From Kribbella caucasensis (GTDB lineage Bacteria > Actinomycetota > Actinomycetes > Propionibacteriales > Kribbellaceae), in the NCBI RefSeq assembly GCF_004361855.1, contig NZ_SNWQ01000012.1, positions 62,001 through 126,000 on the forward strand: a stretch of 64,000 nucleotides of DNA. Direction: 5' to 3'. Of the stretch, positions 1 through 8,225 are shown one piece after another. The notes beneath the pieces are model-generated. The model was given only the letters and a program-made list of their open reading frames with translations, made no database searches and was not told where the DNA came from. The position numbers were made by a program, and so were the translations under genes. Position 1 is the first letter of the stretch; each line of letters begins with the position of its first letter.

Positions 1-333
1 CACCGGCCCGCTGTACGCCGTCACGTCGCCGGCCTCGACCGGTGAGATCTGCCCGAGCAATGCCTCGGCCGTCAACTCCAGCTCGATCGTCAGGTCGGCC
101 CCGGCGAACGTCAGCGCCCGAAGCGTCGCGGAGTCGGCCCGCAGAACTCCGGCCAACTCCAAATCGGCGGCGGAGTCGTAGGTGAGTGCGGCCAGCTCGG
201 CATCGATGGCCCGCCACGCGTACGCCGCTTTGCCGGCCTCGACGAACCCGGGCGGCACGGCACGCGCGTCGTTGAGTGCATCCGCGAGCACGGCCAGCAG
301 CCGGTCGTCATCGTTCAACCAGTCATCGGGCAT
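1..333 (-). CDS. Hypothetical acidic protein coupled to sigma factor (3' end outside window)
   Basis: The reading frame starts with ATG at 333 (MPDDWLNDDDRLLAVLADAL) and runs off the window edge, so only the first 111 residues are visible. The start lies 11 bases inside the end of the sigma-factor gene, so the two are almost certainly translationally coupled. The visible part is acidic and alpha/beta in character, with no signal peptide or membrane segment, so it is probably cytosolic. I do not recognise a named domain. From memory, proteins of this look commonly sit directly after this kind of sigma factor in actinobacteria next to CHAT proteases, but I cannot confirm that here. It may be an anti-sigma factor, an adaptor or a protease substrate; this is inference. 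Confidence 0.75.
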   Translation of the reverse strand, partial: MPDDWLNDDDRLLAVLADALNDARAVPPGFVEAGKAAYAWRAIDAELAALTYDSAADLELAGVLRADSATLRALTFAGADLTIELELTAEALLGQISPVEAGDVTAYSGPV

Positions 334-916
334 GTCGCTCACCTCCTCCAGTCTGCTCGAACTCGGCCCCGATCAAGGCGGCACGCAGTTTGTCCAGGCA
401 CCGGGTCCGGGTGGGACCGATGCTTCCGATCGGCATCAGCATCGCGTCGCTGATCTCGCCGTACGGTTTCGGCGGGTCCTCGACCAGCAATGACAGCAGT
501 CGCCGGCATCGCTCCGACAACCCGGCGAACGCGGACCGTACGGCGTGCCGTCGCTCCTGCAGCAGCAGATCCTCGTCGACGGCGGCACGGCCGTCGTCGG
601 CCAGGTCCTTGCTGTTCGCCAACGGGTCGACCGGTTCGATCCGCCGGCCGAGTCGCAGCAACCGGAGACACTCGCGCTGGGTCGTGGTGGCGACCCAACC
701 CGGCAGTGCCGCCGGCTCCCGCAGGCCCGGCAGGTTTTCGACCAGCCGGAGCCAGACGCTCTGACCGACGTCCTCGCTGTCCGCGGTGGACAGCCGATGA
801 CGCCGGCAGATCGACCAGACCAGCGGGGCGTACCGCTCGACCAGTTCGTCCCACGCGGACTTGTCCCCGTCGCACGCCCGCGCGACGAGCCGGACGACAA
901 CGGGATCGCTCCGCAT
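323..916 (-). CDS. RNA polymerase sigma-70 family factor (ECF-like)
   Basis: A 197-residue protein from ATG 916 that directs RNA polymerase to target promoters. Region 2 spans about residues 20-95 (DELVERYAPLVWSICRRH, the SEDVGQSVW acidic helix, LPGWVATTTQRECLRLLR). Region 4 spans about 125-182 (LSERCRRLLSLLVEDPP, then YGEISDAML and the recognition helix near PIGSIGPTRTRCLDKLR). There is no region 1 or 3, so it is a compact two-domain alternative sigma factor. It overlaps the next gene by 11 bases and lies 131 bases downstream of the TPR-CHAT protease on the same strand, so the three probably form one operon. No classical zinc anti-sigma factor is visible. Confidence 0.9.
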   Translation of the reverse strand: MRSDPVVVRLVARACDGDKSAWDELVERYAPLVWSICRRHRLSTADSEDVGQSVWLRLVENLPGLREPAALPGWVATTTQRECLRLLRLGRRIEPVDPLANSKDLADDGRAAVDEDLLLQERRHAVRSAFAGLSERCRRLLSLLVEDPPKPYGEISDAMLMPIGSIGPTRTRCLDKLRAALIGAEFEQTGGGERHAR

Positions 917-1047
917 GCCGTGCCCCCTTCCCCTGCCGGCGGCGCGGATCCATGAGCTGGTCACAATCTGTCGAGAACCATTCACTTCACGGAGCACGCC
1001 GTCCCCAGCCTGATACATCGACCCTCTCACGATTTCGCCTGTCGCGA

Positions 1048-3636
1048 TCAGGCTCCGAGCGCCACGAACGAGGACGCCGTCGCGACCGACACCGGGTCGT
1101 CGTCCATCCGCTCCCGGGCACCCGCGAACGCCTCCGCCAGCGATTGGCCGGACTGCAGGTTGGCATGCAGCGCGAGCATGAATGGCACCGCCACAGCATC
1201 GTTCACCGGTACTACGCTCGCCAGGATCCCCGCCGCTCCCAACGGAACCAGACTGCTTGTGAGACCGAGGAGCTCGTCCGCGCCGACCGGTTTCGCGACC
1301 CCGGATTCGCAACTGGACAGCACCAGCCGATGGGGTGCGCGCCGAAGCCGCTCGAAGTCGTACACGGTCAGCGGTCCGTCGTCGAGCTTGAGTGAGGAGA
1401 ACATCGGGCTGTCCGAGCGGAACGTGCCGTGGGCCGCGAGATGCGCGAGCCACGCGCCGTCCAGTGCTCGGAGTACTCGCTCGGCGGTTGCCTGGCCGTC
1501 ACCGAGGAGCGTGGCCGACGGGTAGCTGCCGGCGAGCTTCTGGACCTCGGCTCCACCGGACTTCAGCCCAGGTCCGAACGCCAGTGTGACGCGTTGCCGA
1601 CGTGGGGGAGCGAGTCGGTGCGCCCGGAGCCACGTCGCCGCTGACGGAGCCACGCTGACGGGTCGGCGTACGAGCGGGGGCAAGAGCGTCCAGGGGAGCG
1701 CCTGCAACCGGCCGGGCGGGACGATGACCACCGGGCCGTCCATGAGGTCGGTCGCGGCGTCGCCGAGCAGAACTGCGGCCAGTCGGGCGCCGATCACGTC
1801 GAGCGGGGGACCGGCTGACGGCCTCGCTCGAGCCAGTTGGCGCAACCGGAACCTCGCCCGCTCCACCTCCAGCTCGGCGTCGCGGATCGGGCCGAGCAAA
1901 TGCCGTTTGATGCGACCGTTTGCGACCACGATCGCGTGCAGGACTTCGTCGACCTCGACCAGTTCGACCAAGGTCGTCGACCCGAGAGCGGCCGTGATTT
2001 CGTCGAGGTCGAACGACTTGGTGGATCGCGGGTCGGCTCCCGGTGCCTGGATCGCCCTGGCCCGGATGGCGTCCTCGAGCCGGCGCCGTTCCCGGTTCAG
2101 CTGCGGGTCTTCCTCAGCACCGTCCAACCGGCGTACGACATCGCGGAGCGCGGCGAGATCCGCGATCGTGGACTTGTCGTCAGGCGGCCGGACCGACGGT
2201 ACTGCGAGGGCGGTGGCGCGCCATCGCTCGCTCCAGGCCAGCAAGCGTTTGGTGTCTCCCTGGCGCAGCGCGTCGACCTGCGCCAGGCGGGCGAGCTCGG
2301 TCCCGTGCGTCGAGGCGCGTGCACGTAGCTCGGTCGCGCCCATCATCTGCCGGTGTTCGTCCAGTGCGTCCAGTCCGCGGCGGCAGGCGGCAAGCATGCC
2401 GCGAACGTCGCCCTTCGCCTCGCAGCGCAAAGCCTGGCCGAGCCACGCGCCACCACGGGTGAGCGGAGGAGCACCTCGGCGGAACCGGGCGGCCCTCTCC
2501 AACTCCTCACCTGCCGCTGCCGAACGATCCTGAGCCAGCGCAAGCCGCCCCGCCAGCAGATGTGCGGCCGATGCCTCCACAGCACCCAACTCGTCCATGT
2601 GCTCAGCAAGCCGAGTGACCTGCTTCAGGAGTTGGGCGCTTCGCTCACCAGCGCGGTAGCGGGCTTCGAACAGAACCATCGTTGCCCGCGACATCCACCA
2701 ATCGCGTTGCTGGGTTGAGAACAAGCGCCGCGCCTGGTCCGCGCGATCCTGCGCCGTCGCGAGGTCGCCCGCGCTCAGCGCCGCCTTCGCCGCGGCGAAC
2801 AACAGTTCGGGCCTCTTCGTCTGCTGCCCGCCGTCCTGCTCCATCCGGACGACCGCTTCATCGGCGACGGCCAGAGCCTCGGTGGTCAGGCCGGCGGCCA
2901 GTAAAGTCCCGCAACGATCGATCGCGAGGTCCGGCCAGAAGACGCCCAGCGTGCTGAAGCGGCGCCCGGCGTCGTCGAAGTACGCGAGTGCGGCCGGCAG
3001 ATCTCCACGCGCGAAGGCGACCAGACCGCGGTTCAGCCAGGTCTCCGCGAGCTCGAACTCCTGCCCGGCGGTGGCATACAGCTTCTCGGCGACGGCGAAG
3101 TCCGCCTCAGCCGGCCGGGTCGCGCCCTTGGCCAGATGGGTAAAGCCGCGGTAGTTGTGGGACCGCGCCTCCCACGCCACGTCGCCCGCGCGCCGAAGCC
3201 GGGTGACCGCGCCGCGCAGATCTTCGAGGGCCTCGTCGTAGCGACCCATGATGATCAGTACGTCGGCGCGGCGCAGCAGCACCTTGCCGGCGAGTGCGCC
3301 GCGGCTGGCCTTCACCGCGAGGTCGAGGGTGGCCAGCCCTTCCTTGCCCCGGCCCGCCCGGCCGAGGGTTGCGCCGAGGGTCGCGAGTACGTCGACCTCG
3401 CGCTCGCGTTGTCCGGATGCGCGAGCCAGGCGGACCGCGGTACGGAGCTCGCGCAGTGCGGCGGGGATGTCGCCGAGCTGGCGGCGCGCGATTCCCGTTG
3501 CCTGCCGGGCGAAAGACGCGGTGTCCGGCGGCGGGTCGGTGGCGAGCAATTTTTCCGCGGCGGCGATCGCATCATGGGGCCGGGACAGAGCGAGTGGCAG
3601 TAAGTCCTCCGGTGCCCCTTCACTTGCGGTCGCCAC
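1048..3636 (-). CDS. TPR-repeat CHAT-domain protease (caspase-like)
   Basis: A protein of 862 residues. Residues about 1-480 are tandem TPR helices (for example LAKGATRPAEADFAVAEKLY and FARGDLPAALAYFDDAGRRF), a protein-binding platform. The C-terminal third is a CHAT domain: LAAHGTF carries the catalytic His736 and VLSSCESG the Cys776, both intact, followed by the usual DELLGL and GAAGILASVVPV strands. CHAT domains are caspase-fold cysteine proteases, so an active endopeptidase gated by a TPR partner is expected. I chose GTG at 3636 because TACCCT (3643-3648 on this strand) sits six bases upstream, a leaderless arrangement; starting at 3708 would overrun the divergent gene. No signal peptide, hence cytosolic. 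Neighbours are a subtilase (divergent) and a sigma factor. Confidence 0.9.
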   Translation of the reverse strand: MATASEGAPEDLLPLALSRPHDAIAAAEKLLATDPPPDTASFARQATGIARRQLGDIPAALRELRTAVRLARASGQREREVDVLATLGATLGRAGRGKEGLATLDLAVKASRGALAGKVLLRRADVLIIMGRYDEALEDLRGAVTRLRRAGDVAWEARSHNYRGFTHLAKGATRPAEADFAVAEKLYATAGQEFELAETWLNRGLVAFARGDLPAALAYFDDAGRRFSTLGVFWPDLAIDRCGTLLAAGLTTEALAVADEAVVRMEQDGGQQTKRPELLFAAAKAALSAGDLATAQDRADQARRLFSTQQRDWWMSRATMVLFEARYRAGERSAQLLKQVTRLAEHMDELGAVEASAAHLLAGRLALAQDRSAAAGEELERAARFRRGAPPLTRGGAWLGQALRCEAKGDVRGMLAACRRGLDALDEHRQMMGATELRARASTHGTELARLAQVDALRQGDTKRLLAWSERWRATALAVPSVRPPDDKSTIADLAALRDVVRRLDGAEEDPQLNRERRRLEDAIRARAIQAPGADPRSTKSFDLDEITAALGSTTLVELVEVDEVLHAIVVANGRIKRHLLGPIRDAELEVERARFRLRQLARARPSAGPPLDVIGARLAAVLLGDAATDLMDGPVVIVPPGRLQALPWTLLPPLVRRPVSVAPSAATWLRAHRLAPPRRQRVTLAFGPGLKSGGAEVQKLAGSYPSATLLGDGQATAERVLRALDGAWLAHLAAHGTFRSDSPMFSSLKLDDGPLTVYDFERLRRAPHRLVLSSCESGVAKPVGADELLGLTSSLVPLGAAGILASVVPVNDAVAVPFMLALHANLQSGQSLAEAFAGARERMDDDPVSVATASSFVALGA

Positions 3637-3642
3637 AGTGAC

Positions 3643-3666
3643 AGGGTATCGGGGTTGGTTTCCAAC
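3643..3666 (-). promoter_or_regulatory. Leaderless -10 box and inverted repeat between CHAT and subtilase genes
   Basis: The two protease genes are divergent with only 56 bases between their starts. Read on the minus strand, TACCCT (3648-3643) lies six bases before the GTG of the CHAT gene. An inverted repeat GTTGG-TTT-CCAAC occupies 3654-3666, between the two starts, and could be a shared operator. Seen directly; function is inferred. Confidence 0.4.
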
Positions 3667-3692
3667 TGAATCTATTGCTCGTGGGGGAAGAC

Positions 3693-5009
3693 ATGACGGA
3701 ACAGACACCGGTCAACGGTGGGCAGGACAACGGGAACGGGGCGGCGGCTCAGGCCAGGACCAAGGAACAGGCCCAGATCGAATTGATTCTGGCGGAGTTC
3801 CGCGACGAGGTGGAGGTCTCGCCGAAGAACTGGGCCGAGACCGGCGCCGACAGCATCTACCGGTCCGGGAGTTTCCTCATCCGCGATCGCGATCTGGTCC
3901 GGATCGAGGAGATCTTCGGCCGGGGCAACACCGATTTCCCGAGTATCGACGGGCTGACAAGGTTCGAGCCATCGGCGGAATTCATTTTTCCCGAAGATGC
4001 GCCGGAGGCGCCCACGCTGACCTTGCGGTACATCGCGCTGGCAGACAAACGGCTCGGCCGGGGCGTCGCCCGGCGGGACTCGCTGGTCTACGCGTGCCCC
4101 AGCGTGAGCCCATGTCCGGCGACCGAGCAGTTGGAGGTCCCACCGGCCAGCTCGCCGACGCCCGCACCGGTCGGCGGTGACTGCGACGGGCGTGGGGTCA
4201 AGGTCCTGGTCGTCGACGTCGGCTGGACCGAGAACGACGCGTACTGGCTCGAGGGAGTCACCGGCGAGGACGAACACCCTTATTCCTCTGGCGACAACAT
4301 CCGCCCGTACGCCGGTCACGGTGTCTTCATCGCCGGCGTACTGCGTTGTGTCGCACCGCGTACCGAGATCGTCGTCAAGGCCTACCTCAACCGGGCCGGC
4401 GCGGCGTTCGGTTCCGACCTGGTCGTCAAGCTGGACGAGGGACTGGCTGAAAGCCCGGATCTGATCAGCCTGTCCGCGGGGACCTATACCGGCGACGGTT
4501 CCAGCTCGCTCGCCTTCGACGTCTTCCTGGAACGGCTCAGTCGTCTGAAAGGCGTGCTCATGGTCGCGGCGGCGGGCAACGAGGGCGACCGCGACTACTT
4601 CTTCCCCGCGGCCTCACCGGAGACCTTGTCAGTGGGTGCACTCGCCGAAGACCTCAACAATCGGGCGACCTACTCCAACTACGGCGGCTGGGTCGACGTC
4701 TACGCCCCGGGTTCGAACCTGGTCAACGCCTACCTGCACGGCACCTTCACCTGCACCGAACCGCCGTACGTGGGCCAGGTCCGCCACTTCGACGGCATGG
4801 CCCGCTGGAGCGGCACCTCCTTCGCCACTCCCGTGGTCGCCGGCCTGATCGCCGGCCGCATGTCCGTCACCGGCGAAAACGCCCGCCAAGCAGGCGACGC
4901 CCTACTCGCCTACTCCCACCACCTCCCGGGCGTCGGCCGCGTCCTCCTTCCCGGCGACGCCTGCCCCAGCACAGAACCCGCCCCCTGCAAACCCCACCGC
5001 TGCTGCTGA
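3693..5009 (+). CDS. S8 family subtilisin-like serine peptidase, cytosolic
   Basis: A protein of 438 residues with a complete subtilase triad: Asp175 (VLVVDVGW), His209 (YAGHGVFIAG) and Ser376 (GTSFATPVVAG), with the oxyanion Asn296 (AAAGNEGD). There is no signal peptide and no typical I9 propeptide; about 165 residues of charged, uncharacterised N-terminal sequence come first. This suggests an intracellular protease whose N-terminal region binds a partner or inhibits it. The tail is cysteine-rich (CKPHRCC). ATG 3693 is preferred over a TTG 18 bases upstream because GGGGGAAG lies at a fitting distance. It is divergent from the TPR-CHAT protease, so the two may act in one pathway. Confidence 0.92.
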   Translation: MTEQTPVNGGQDNGNGAAAQARTKEQAQIELILAEFRDEVEVSPKNWAETGADSIYRSGSFLIRDRDLVRIEEIFGRGNTDFPSIDGLTRFEPSAEFIFPEDAPEAPTLTLRYIALADKRLGRGVARRDSLVYACPSVSPCPATEQLEVPPASSPTPAPVGGDCDGRGVKVLVVDVGWTENDAYWLEGVTGEDEHPYSSGDNIRPYAGHGVFIAGVLRCVAPRTEIVVKAYLNRAGAAFGSDLVVKLDEGLAESPDLISLSAGTYTGDGSSSLAFDVFLERLSRLKGVLMVAAAGNEGDRDYFFPAASPETLSVGALAEDLNNRATYSNYGGWVDVYAPGSNLVNAYLHGTFTCTEPPYVGQVRHFDGMARWSGTSFATPVVAGLIAGRMSVTGENARQAGDALLAYSHHLPGVGRVLLPGDACPSTEPAPCKPHRCC

Positions 5010-5053
5010 CCCTCTCGTATCAAGAGCCCAGGTCGGCGCCTCCGTCAGGTGTC

Positions 5054-5082
5054 AGCACCGCGGAGGTGGCGACCGGGGGAGG
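5054..5082 (+). repeat. 29-bp direct repeat, copy 1
   Basis: This copy begins AGCACCGCGGAGGTG and ends CGGGGGAGG. It matches 5338-5366 at 27 of 29 positions. The copy lies just upstream of the DUF2278 remnant, the other just upstream of the esterase, so the remnant is framed by the pair. Its GGGGGAGG end could act as a ribosome binding site. Confidence 0.7.
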
Positions 5083-5091
5083 GGACATGTC

Positions 5092-5337
5092 ATGCCGTTG
5101 CGCCGTTATGGGGTTCTCGTCGGTCGGGCGGTGGCCAGTCGGGCGGAGGGCGGGACTGACACGCCACACTTTCAGATCCAGGTCCGCGGCGGCGGTGAGG
5201 ACTTCCGGGTGGCCGTCAACGTGCTGTCGTAACAGTCCCCGCCGGAACTGCTCTACCTGGCTGTCGACAACTTCACGCATCCAGTGCTCGCACAGTTGAC
5301 CGGACTGGCAGATGGCTACACACTTCCGCTGGGCGGA
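5092..5337 (+). pseudogene. Truncated DUF2278 (YukJ-like) gene with in-frame stop
   Basis: ATG 5092 opens MPLRRYGVLVGRAVASR, then DTPHFQIQVR and DFRVAVNVLS, which matches the start of DUF2278 proteins as I know them. Codon 47 is TAA (5230-5232), and the same frame then continues QSPPELLYLAVDNF and HPVLAQLTGLADGY, again the expected family sequence. One C-to-T change (CAA to TAA) explains the stop. The family is usually about 200 residues or more, but here homology ends near residue 80 at the second direct repeat. It is therefore both nonsense-mutated and truncated. DUF2278 function is unknown. Confidence 0.75.
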
Positions 5338-5366
5338 AGCACTGCGGAGGTGCCGACCGGGGGAGG
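5338..5366 (+). repeat. 29-bp direct repeat, copy 2
   Basis: Second copy of the repeat at 5054-5082, with two substitutions. It is preceded by a perfect hairpin CTTCCGC-TGG-GCGGAAG (5323-5339) and lies 15 bases before the esterase ATG. Confidence 0.7.
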
Positions 5367-5381
5367 CCCTATCGTTGCCGC

Positions 5382-6308
5382 ATGTCGATCTTGGCTCGGC
5401 CGGCGGTGGCTTCCCTGGCTGCCAAGGCGTTTCAGCGTTTGGTCTCCTTGTCCGATCGGGGTACTTCCCGCGACAGCTTCCCCGAGTTCCCGCGGAACAC
5501 GCGTGAGTTGACGATTCCGACGTCCGTCGCGCCGGCTCGGGTTGTGGTGTATTTGCCGGCGGAGTACGACGGGACGCCGCCGGTGCATGTCAACTTTCAT
5601 GGTGGCGGATATGTGTTGGCGCCGACCGAGGTCGATGATGCGCTTTGCCGTTATCTTGCGGCGGAGGCGGGCGTTGTTGTCATCAACGTCGACTATGTCG
5701 TTGCACCGCAGCATCCCTTCCCCGAGCCGCCGCGTCAGGCGTTCGAGGTGGTTCGGTGGGTTGCTGAGAACGGCGCCGGGCAAGGTTGGGATGGGGCTCG
5801 GTTGTCGGTCGGTGGGCAGAGCGCGGGTGGGGGGTTGGCGGCGGCGGTTGCTCGTCTCGCGCTCGACGAAGGCGGGCCGGCCATCGCGCTTCAGGTGCTG
5901 CATTACCCGCCGCTCGACCTCGCGATCGATGCGCGGGACAAGCGCGCGGCCATCGCGAAGCCGGTGTTGCGGCCGTGGATGGCCGACATCTTCGACAATG
6001 CGTACGTCCCCGATCCGCAGCAACGGACTGATCGGCTGGTCTCGCCTGCCAACCCCGCCGATATCGCAGACCTGACCGGGATCGCTCCGGCGGTCGTCCT
6101 CACCCCGGAGTACGACCTGCTCCGCGTCGAGGGTCTTCGGTACGCCGACCGCCTCGCCAACGTGGGGGCCCTTGTCGAACACAAGGACATCGCCGGTGCC
6201 GATCATGGGTACGACCTCAAGGACCTGGTCAACGCTCGCGAGAGCTACGCCCTGATCGCACAGCACGTCAGGCAGGCCACGGGCGCTCAGGCATCTGAGG
6301 AGACCTGA
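5382..6308 (+). CDS. Alpha/beta hydrolase, HSL-type esterase/lipase
   Basis: A 308-residue carboxylic-ester hydrolase of the hormone-sensitive-lipase (alpha/beta hydrolase fold-3) family. The oxyanion motif HGGG is at residues 73-76, the nucleophile elbow GQSAGG at 145-150 (Ser147), the acid in TPEYDLLR and the base in GADHGYD near the C-terminus. It has no signal peptide, so it should be cytosolic. The length is normal for the family. It stands alone between the DUF2278 remnant and a convergent glycosyltransferase gene. The natural substrate cannot be read from the sequence. Confidence 0.9.
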   Translation: MSILARPAVASLAAKAFQRLVSLSDRGTSRDSFPEFPRNTRELTIPTSVAPARVVVYLPAEYDGTPPVHVNFHGGGYVLAPTEVDDALCRYLAAEAGVVVINVDYVVAPQHPFPEPPRQAFEVVRWVAENGAGQGWDGARLSVGGQSAGGGLAAAVARLALDEGGPAIALQVLHYPPLDLAIDARDKRAAIAKPVLRPWMADIFDNAYVPDPQQRTDRLVSPANPADIADLTGIAPAVVLTPEYDLLRVEGLRYADRLANVGALVEHKDIAGADHGYDLKDLVNARESYALIAQHVRQATGAQASEET

Positions 6309-6313
6309 GCGCC
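6282..6313. terminator. Bidirectional hairpin between convergent genes
   Basis: GGCGCTCAGG (6282-6291) pairs perfectly with CCTGAGCGCC (6304-6313) around a 12-base loop. It spans the esterase stop codon and precedes the end of the convergent glycosyltransferase gene, so it could serve both. There is no T tract, as is common in actinobacteria. Confidence 0.6.
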
Positions 6314-6320
6314 TGTGGGA

Positions 6321-8225
6321 TCAGGATGTCTTCGGTTGGGTTAGGTCGTAGAGGGTGGTGCCGTCGACTGTCACCTGCTGGAAGGTCTGCTCGACCCAGG
6401 AGGTGATCGCCGCCGCGGTGCCGCGTCCGCCACCAGGGCCGCCGCCACGGTTGCTCCCGGCGAAGTAATGGATGCGGCCTTCGTCGACGTACTGCTTGAA
6501 CTGCTCGAGGGTCGGGGACGGGTCGCCGCCGGAGAAGCCGCCGATCGCCATCACGGGCTTCTCGGTGGACAACTGGAGGTCGGCGCTCGTCTGGGACGAA
6601 ACGGTCGCGGCGACCCAGGCGTATTTGTCGGCGTCCTTCGTCAGGAGTTTCTTGAGTTCCGCACTGATTCCCTGGAAACGCATGCCGCCGGGGAAGCCAC
6701 CTTGCGCACCACCCTCGAAATCGCCAGCGCCGCCTGGTAGTTGCCCGCCGCCCCGACCCATGCCGCCCATCCCTCCCATCCCGCCCATTCGCGCCGATGC
6801 GGGGCCGGCGGTGATGATGCCGCCGTTGTGGCCGTCGCCGATCGTGGTCAGGCTGTACGCAACGGGTCCGGCGAGCGATGCCACCCCGGCCAGGGCAACC
6901 GCACCCATCGCCACTCGTCGGCCGAGTTGATCCGTGAGCAGCAGGGCCGCCGCCGCGACGAGTCCGCCGAGCAGAACGAACCACTTCAGCCACGGCACGT
7001 ACTCCGGCGTACGGTTCAGCAGGACGAAGGCCCACGCGGCCGTGATGATGACCGAGCCGGAGAGCGTCGCGAGCACCCAGAGCCAGTCGCGGTGCTTCCA
7101 CAGGGTCACGGTCCCCATCCCGACCAGCGCCCCGACGTACGGCGCCATCGCGACCGTGTAGTACTCGTGGAACGTGCCCTTCATGAAGCTGAACACGATC
7201 GTTGTGATCAGCAACGACCCGCCCCAGACGAGGAACGCGGACCGCATCACCTTCGCCTTCCACACCAGTACGAGTCCGGCCACGAGCAGGATCAGCGCGG
7301 CCGGGAGAAGCCAGGAGATCTGACCGCCGACGGCCGAGGCGAACATCCGGCCGATCCCGGACTCCTGCGAGAACGGGCTGCCACCCCGGAAGCCACCGGC
7401 ACCGCTACCACCACCGCCGCCCGGCATCTCGTTGCCGTTGATCCGGCCGAGTCCGTTGTAGCCGAAGGTGAGGTTGAGGAACGAGTTGTTCTCGGAGCCG
7501 CCGATGTACGGTCGTGACGACGCGGGCCACAGTTCGACGATCGCGACCCACCAGCCGCCCGCGACCACCATCGCCAGTCCGGCGAGCAGCAACTGCCCGA
7601 CCCGCTTGCCGAGCTTCACGGGTGCGCAGAGCAGATAGACCAGGGCCAGCACCGGCAGGATCAGGAAGGCCTGCAGCGTCTTGGCGAGGAACGCCGCGCC
7701 GATGACGGCACCGGCCAGCACCATCCACTTCGACCGGCCGTCCTCCAGCGCCCGTAGGACGAAATAGATCGCGACGGTGAGCAGCAAAGTGAGCAGCGCG
7801 TCGGGGTTGTTGTAGCGGAACATCAGTACTGCGACCGGGGTGAGCGCGAGCACCGCTCCCGCGATGAGACCGGCCACCGGCCCGAAGCGGCGTCGTACGG
7901 CCGCGAACAGAATGCCCACGGTCGCCACGCCCATCAATACCTGCGGAGCGAGGATCGTCCACGAATGCAGGCCGAACAACCGCACGCTCAAGGCCATCGG
8001 CCACAGCGACAAGGATGGTTTGTCGACGGTGATCGAGTTGCTCGCGTCCAACGAGCCGAAGAAGAACGCCTTCCAGCTCTCACTCCCCGCCTGGGCCGCC
8101 GCCGAGTAGTAGGCGTTCGCCCAGCCGCTGACGGTCAGACTCCAGACGTACAGTACGGCGGTCGCTCCGAGCAGACCGATCAGTGCCGGCCGCACCCACC
8201 GCGGATCCTTGGTGGTATTGGTCAT
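6321..8225 (-). CDS. GT39/ArnT-like membrane glycosyltransferase
   Basis: A 634-residue multi-pass membrane enzyme of the dolichyl-phosphate-mannose / 4-amino-arabinose transferase class, moving a sugar from a polyprenyl-phosphate donor to an extracytoplasmic acceptor. About 11-12 hydrophobic segments are visible. The first periplasmic loop contains the acidic region and DKPSLSLWPMAL expected of GT39 enzymes, and RYNNPDALL follows. Two extracytoplasmic stretches are very rich in Gly/Met (MPGGGGGSGAGGF and MGGMGGMGGMG). A soluble domain of about 130 residues closes the protein. It overlaps the upstream GT2-GtrA gene by one base, so the two are coupled: the partner should supply the lipid-linked sugar. 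Confidence 0.88.
   Translation of the reverse strand: MTNTTKDPRWVRPALIGLLGATAVLYVWSLTVSGWANAYYSAAAQAGSESWKAFFFGSLDASNSITVDKPSLSLWPMALSVRLFGLHSWTILAPQVLMGVATVGILFAAVRRRFGPVAGLIAGAVLALTPVAVLMFRYNNPDALLTLLLTVAIYFVLRALEDGRSKWMVLAGAVIGAAFLAKTLQAFLILPVLALVYLLCAPVKLGKRVGQLLLAGLAMVVAGGWWVAIVELWPASSRPYIGGSENNSFLNLTFGYNGLGRINGNEMPGGGGGSGAGGFRGGSPFSQESGIGRMFASAVGGQISWLLPAALILLVAGLVLVWKAKVMRSAFLVWGGSLLITTIVFSFMKGTFHEYYTVAMAPYVGALVGMGTVTLWKHRDWLWVLATLSGSVIITAAWAFVLLNRTPEYVPWLKWFVLLGGLVAAAALLLTDQLGRRVAMGAVALAGVASLAGPVAYSLTTIGDGHNGGIITAGPASARMGGMGGMGGMGRGGGQLPGGAGDFEGGAQGGFPGGMRFQGISAELKKLLTKDADKYAWVAATVSSQTSADLQLSTEKPVMAIGGFSGGDPSPTLEQFKQYVDEGRIHYFAGSNRGGGPGGGRGTAAAITSWVEQTFQQVTVDGTTLYDLTQPKTS

Noticed and set aside
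323..1453. A longer start for the sigma factor reaching into the CHAT gene
   Set aside because: The extra N-terminal 179 residues are Arg/Gly-rich and overlap the end of the CHAT gene; ATG 916 gives a normal sigma factor length.
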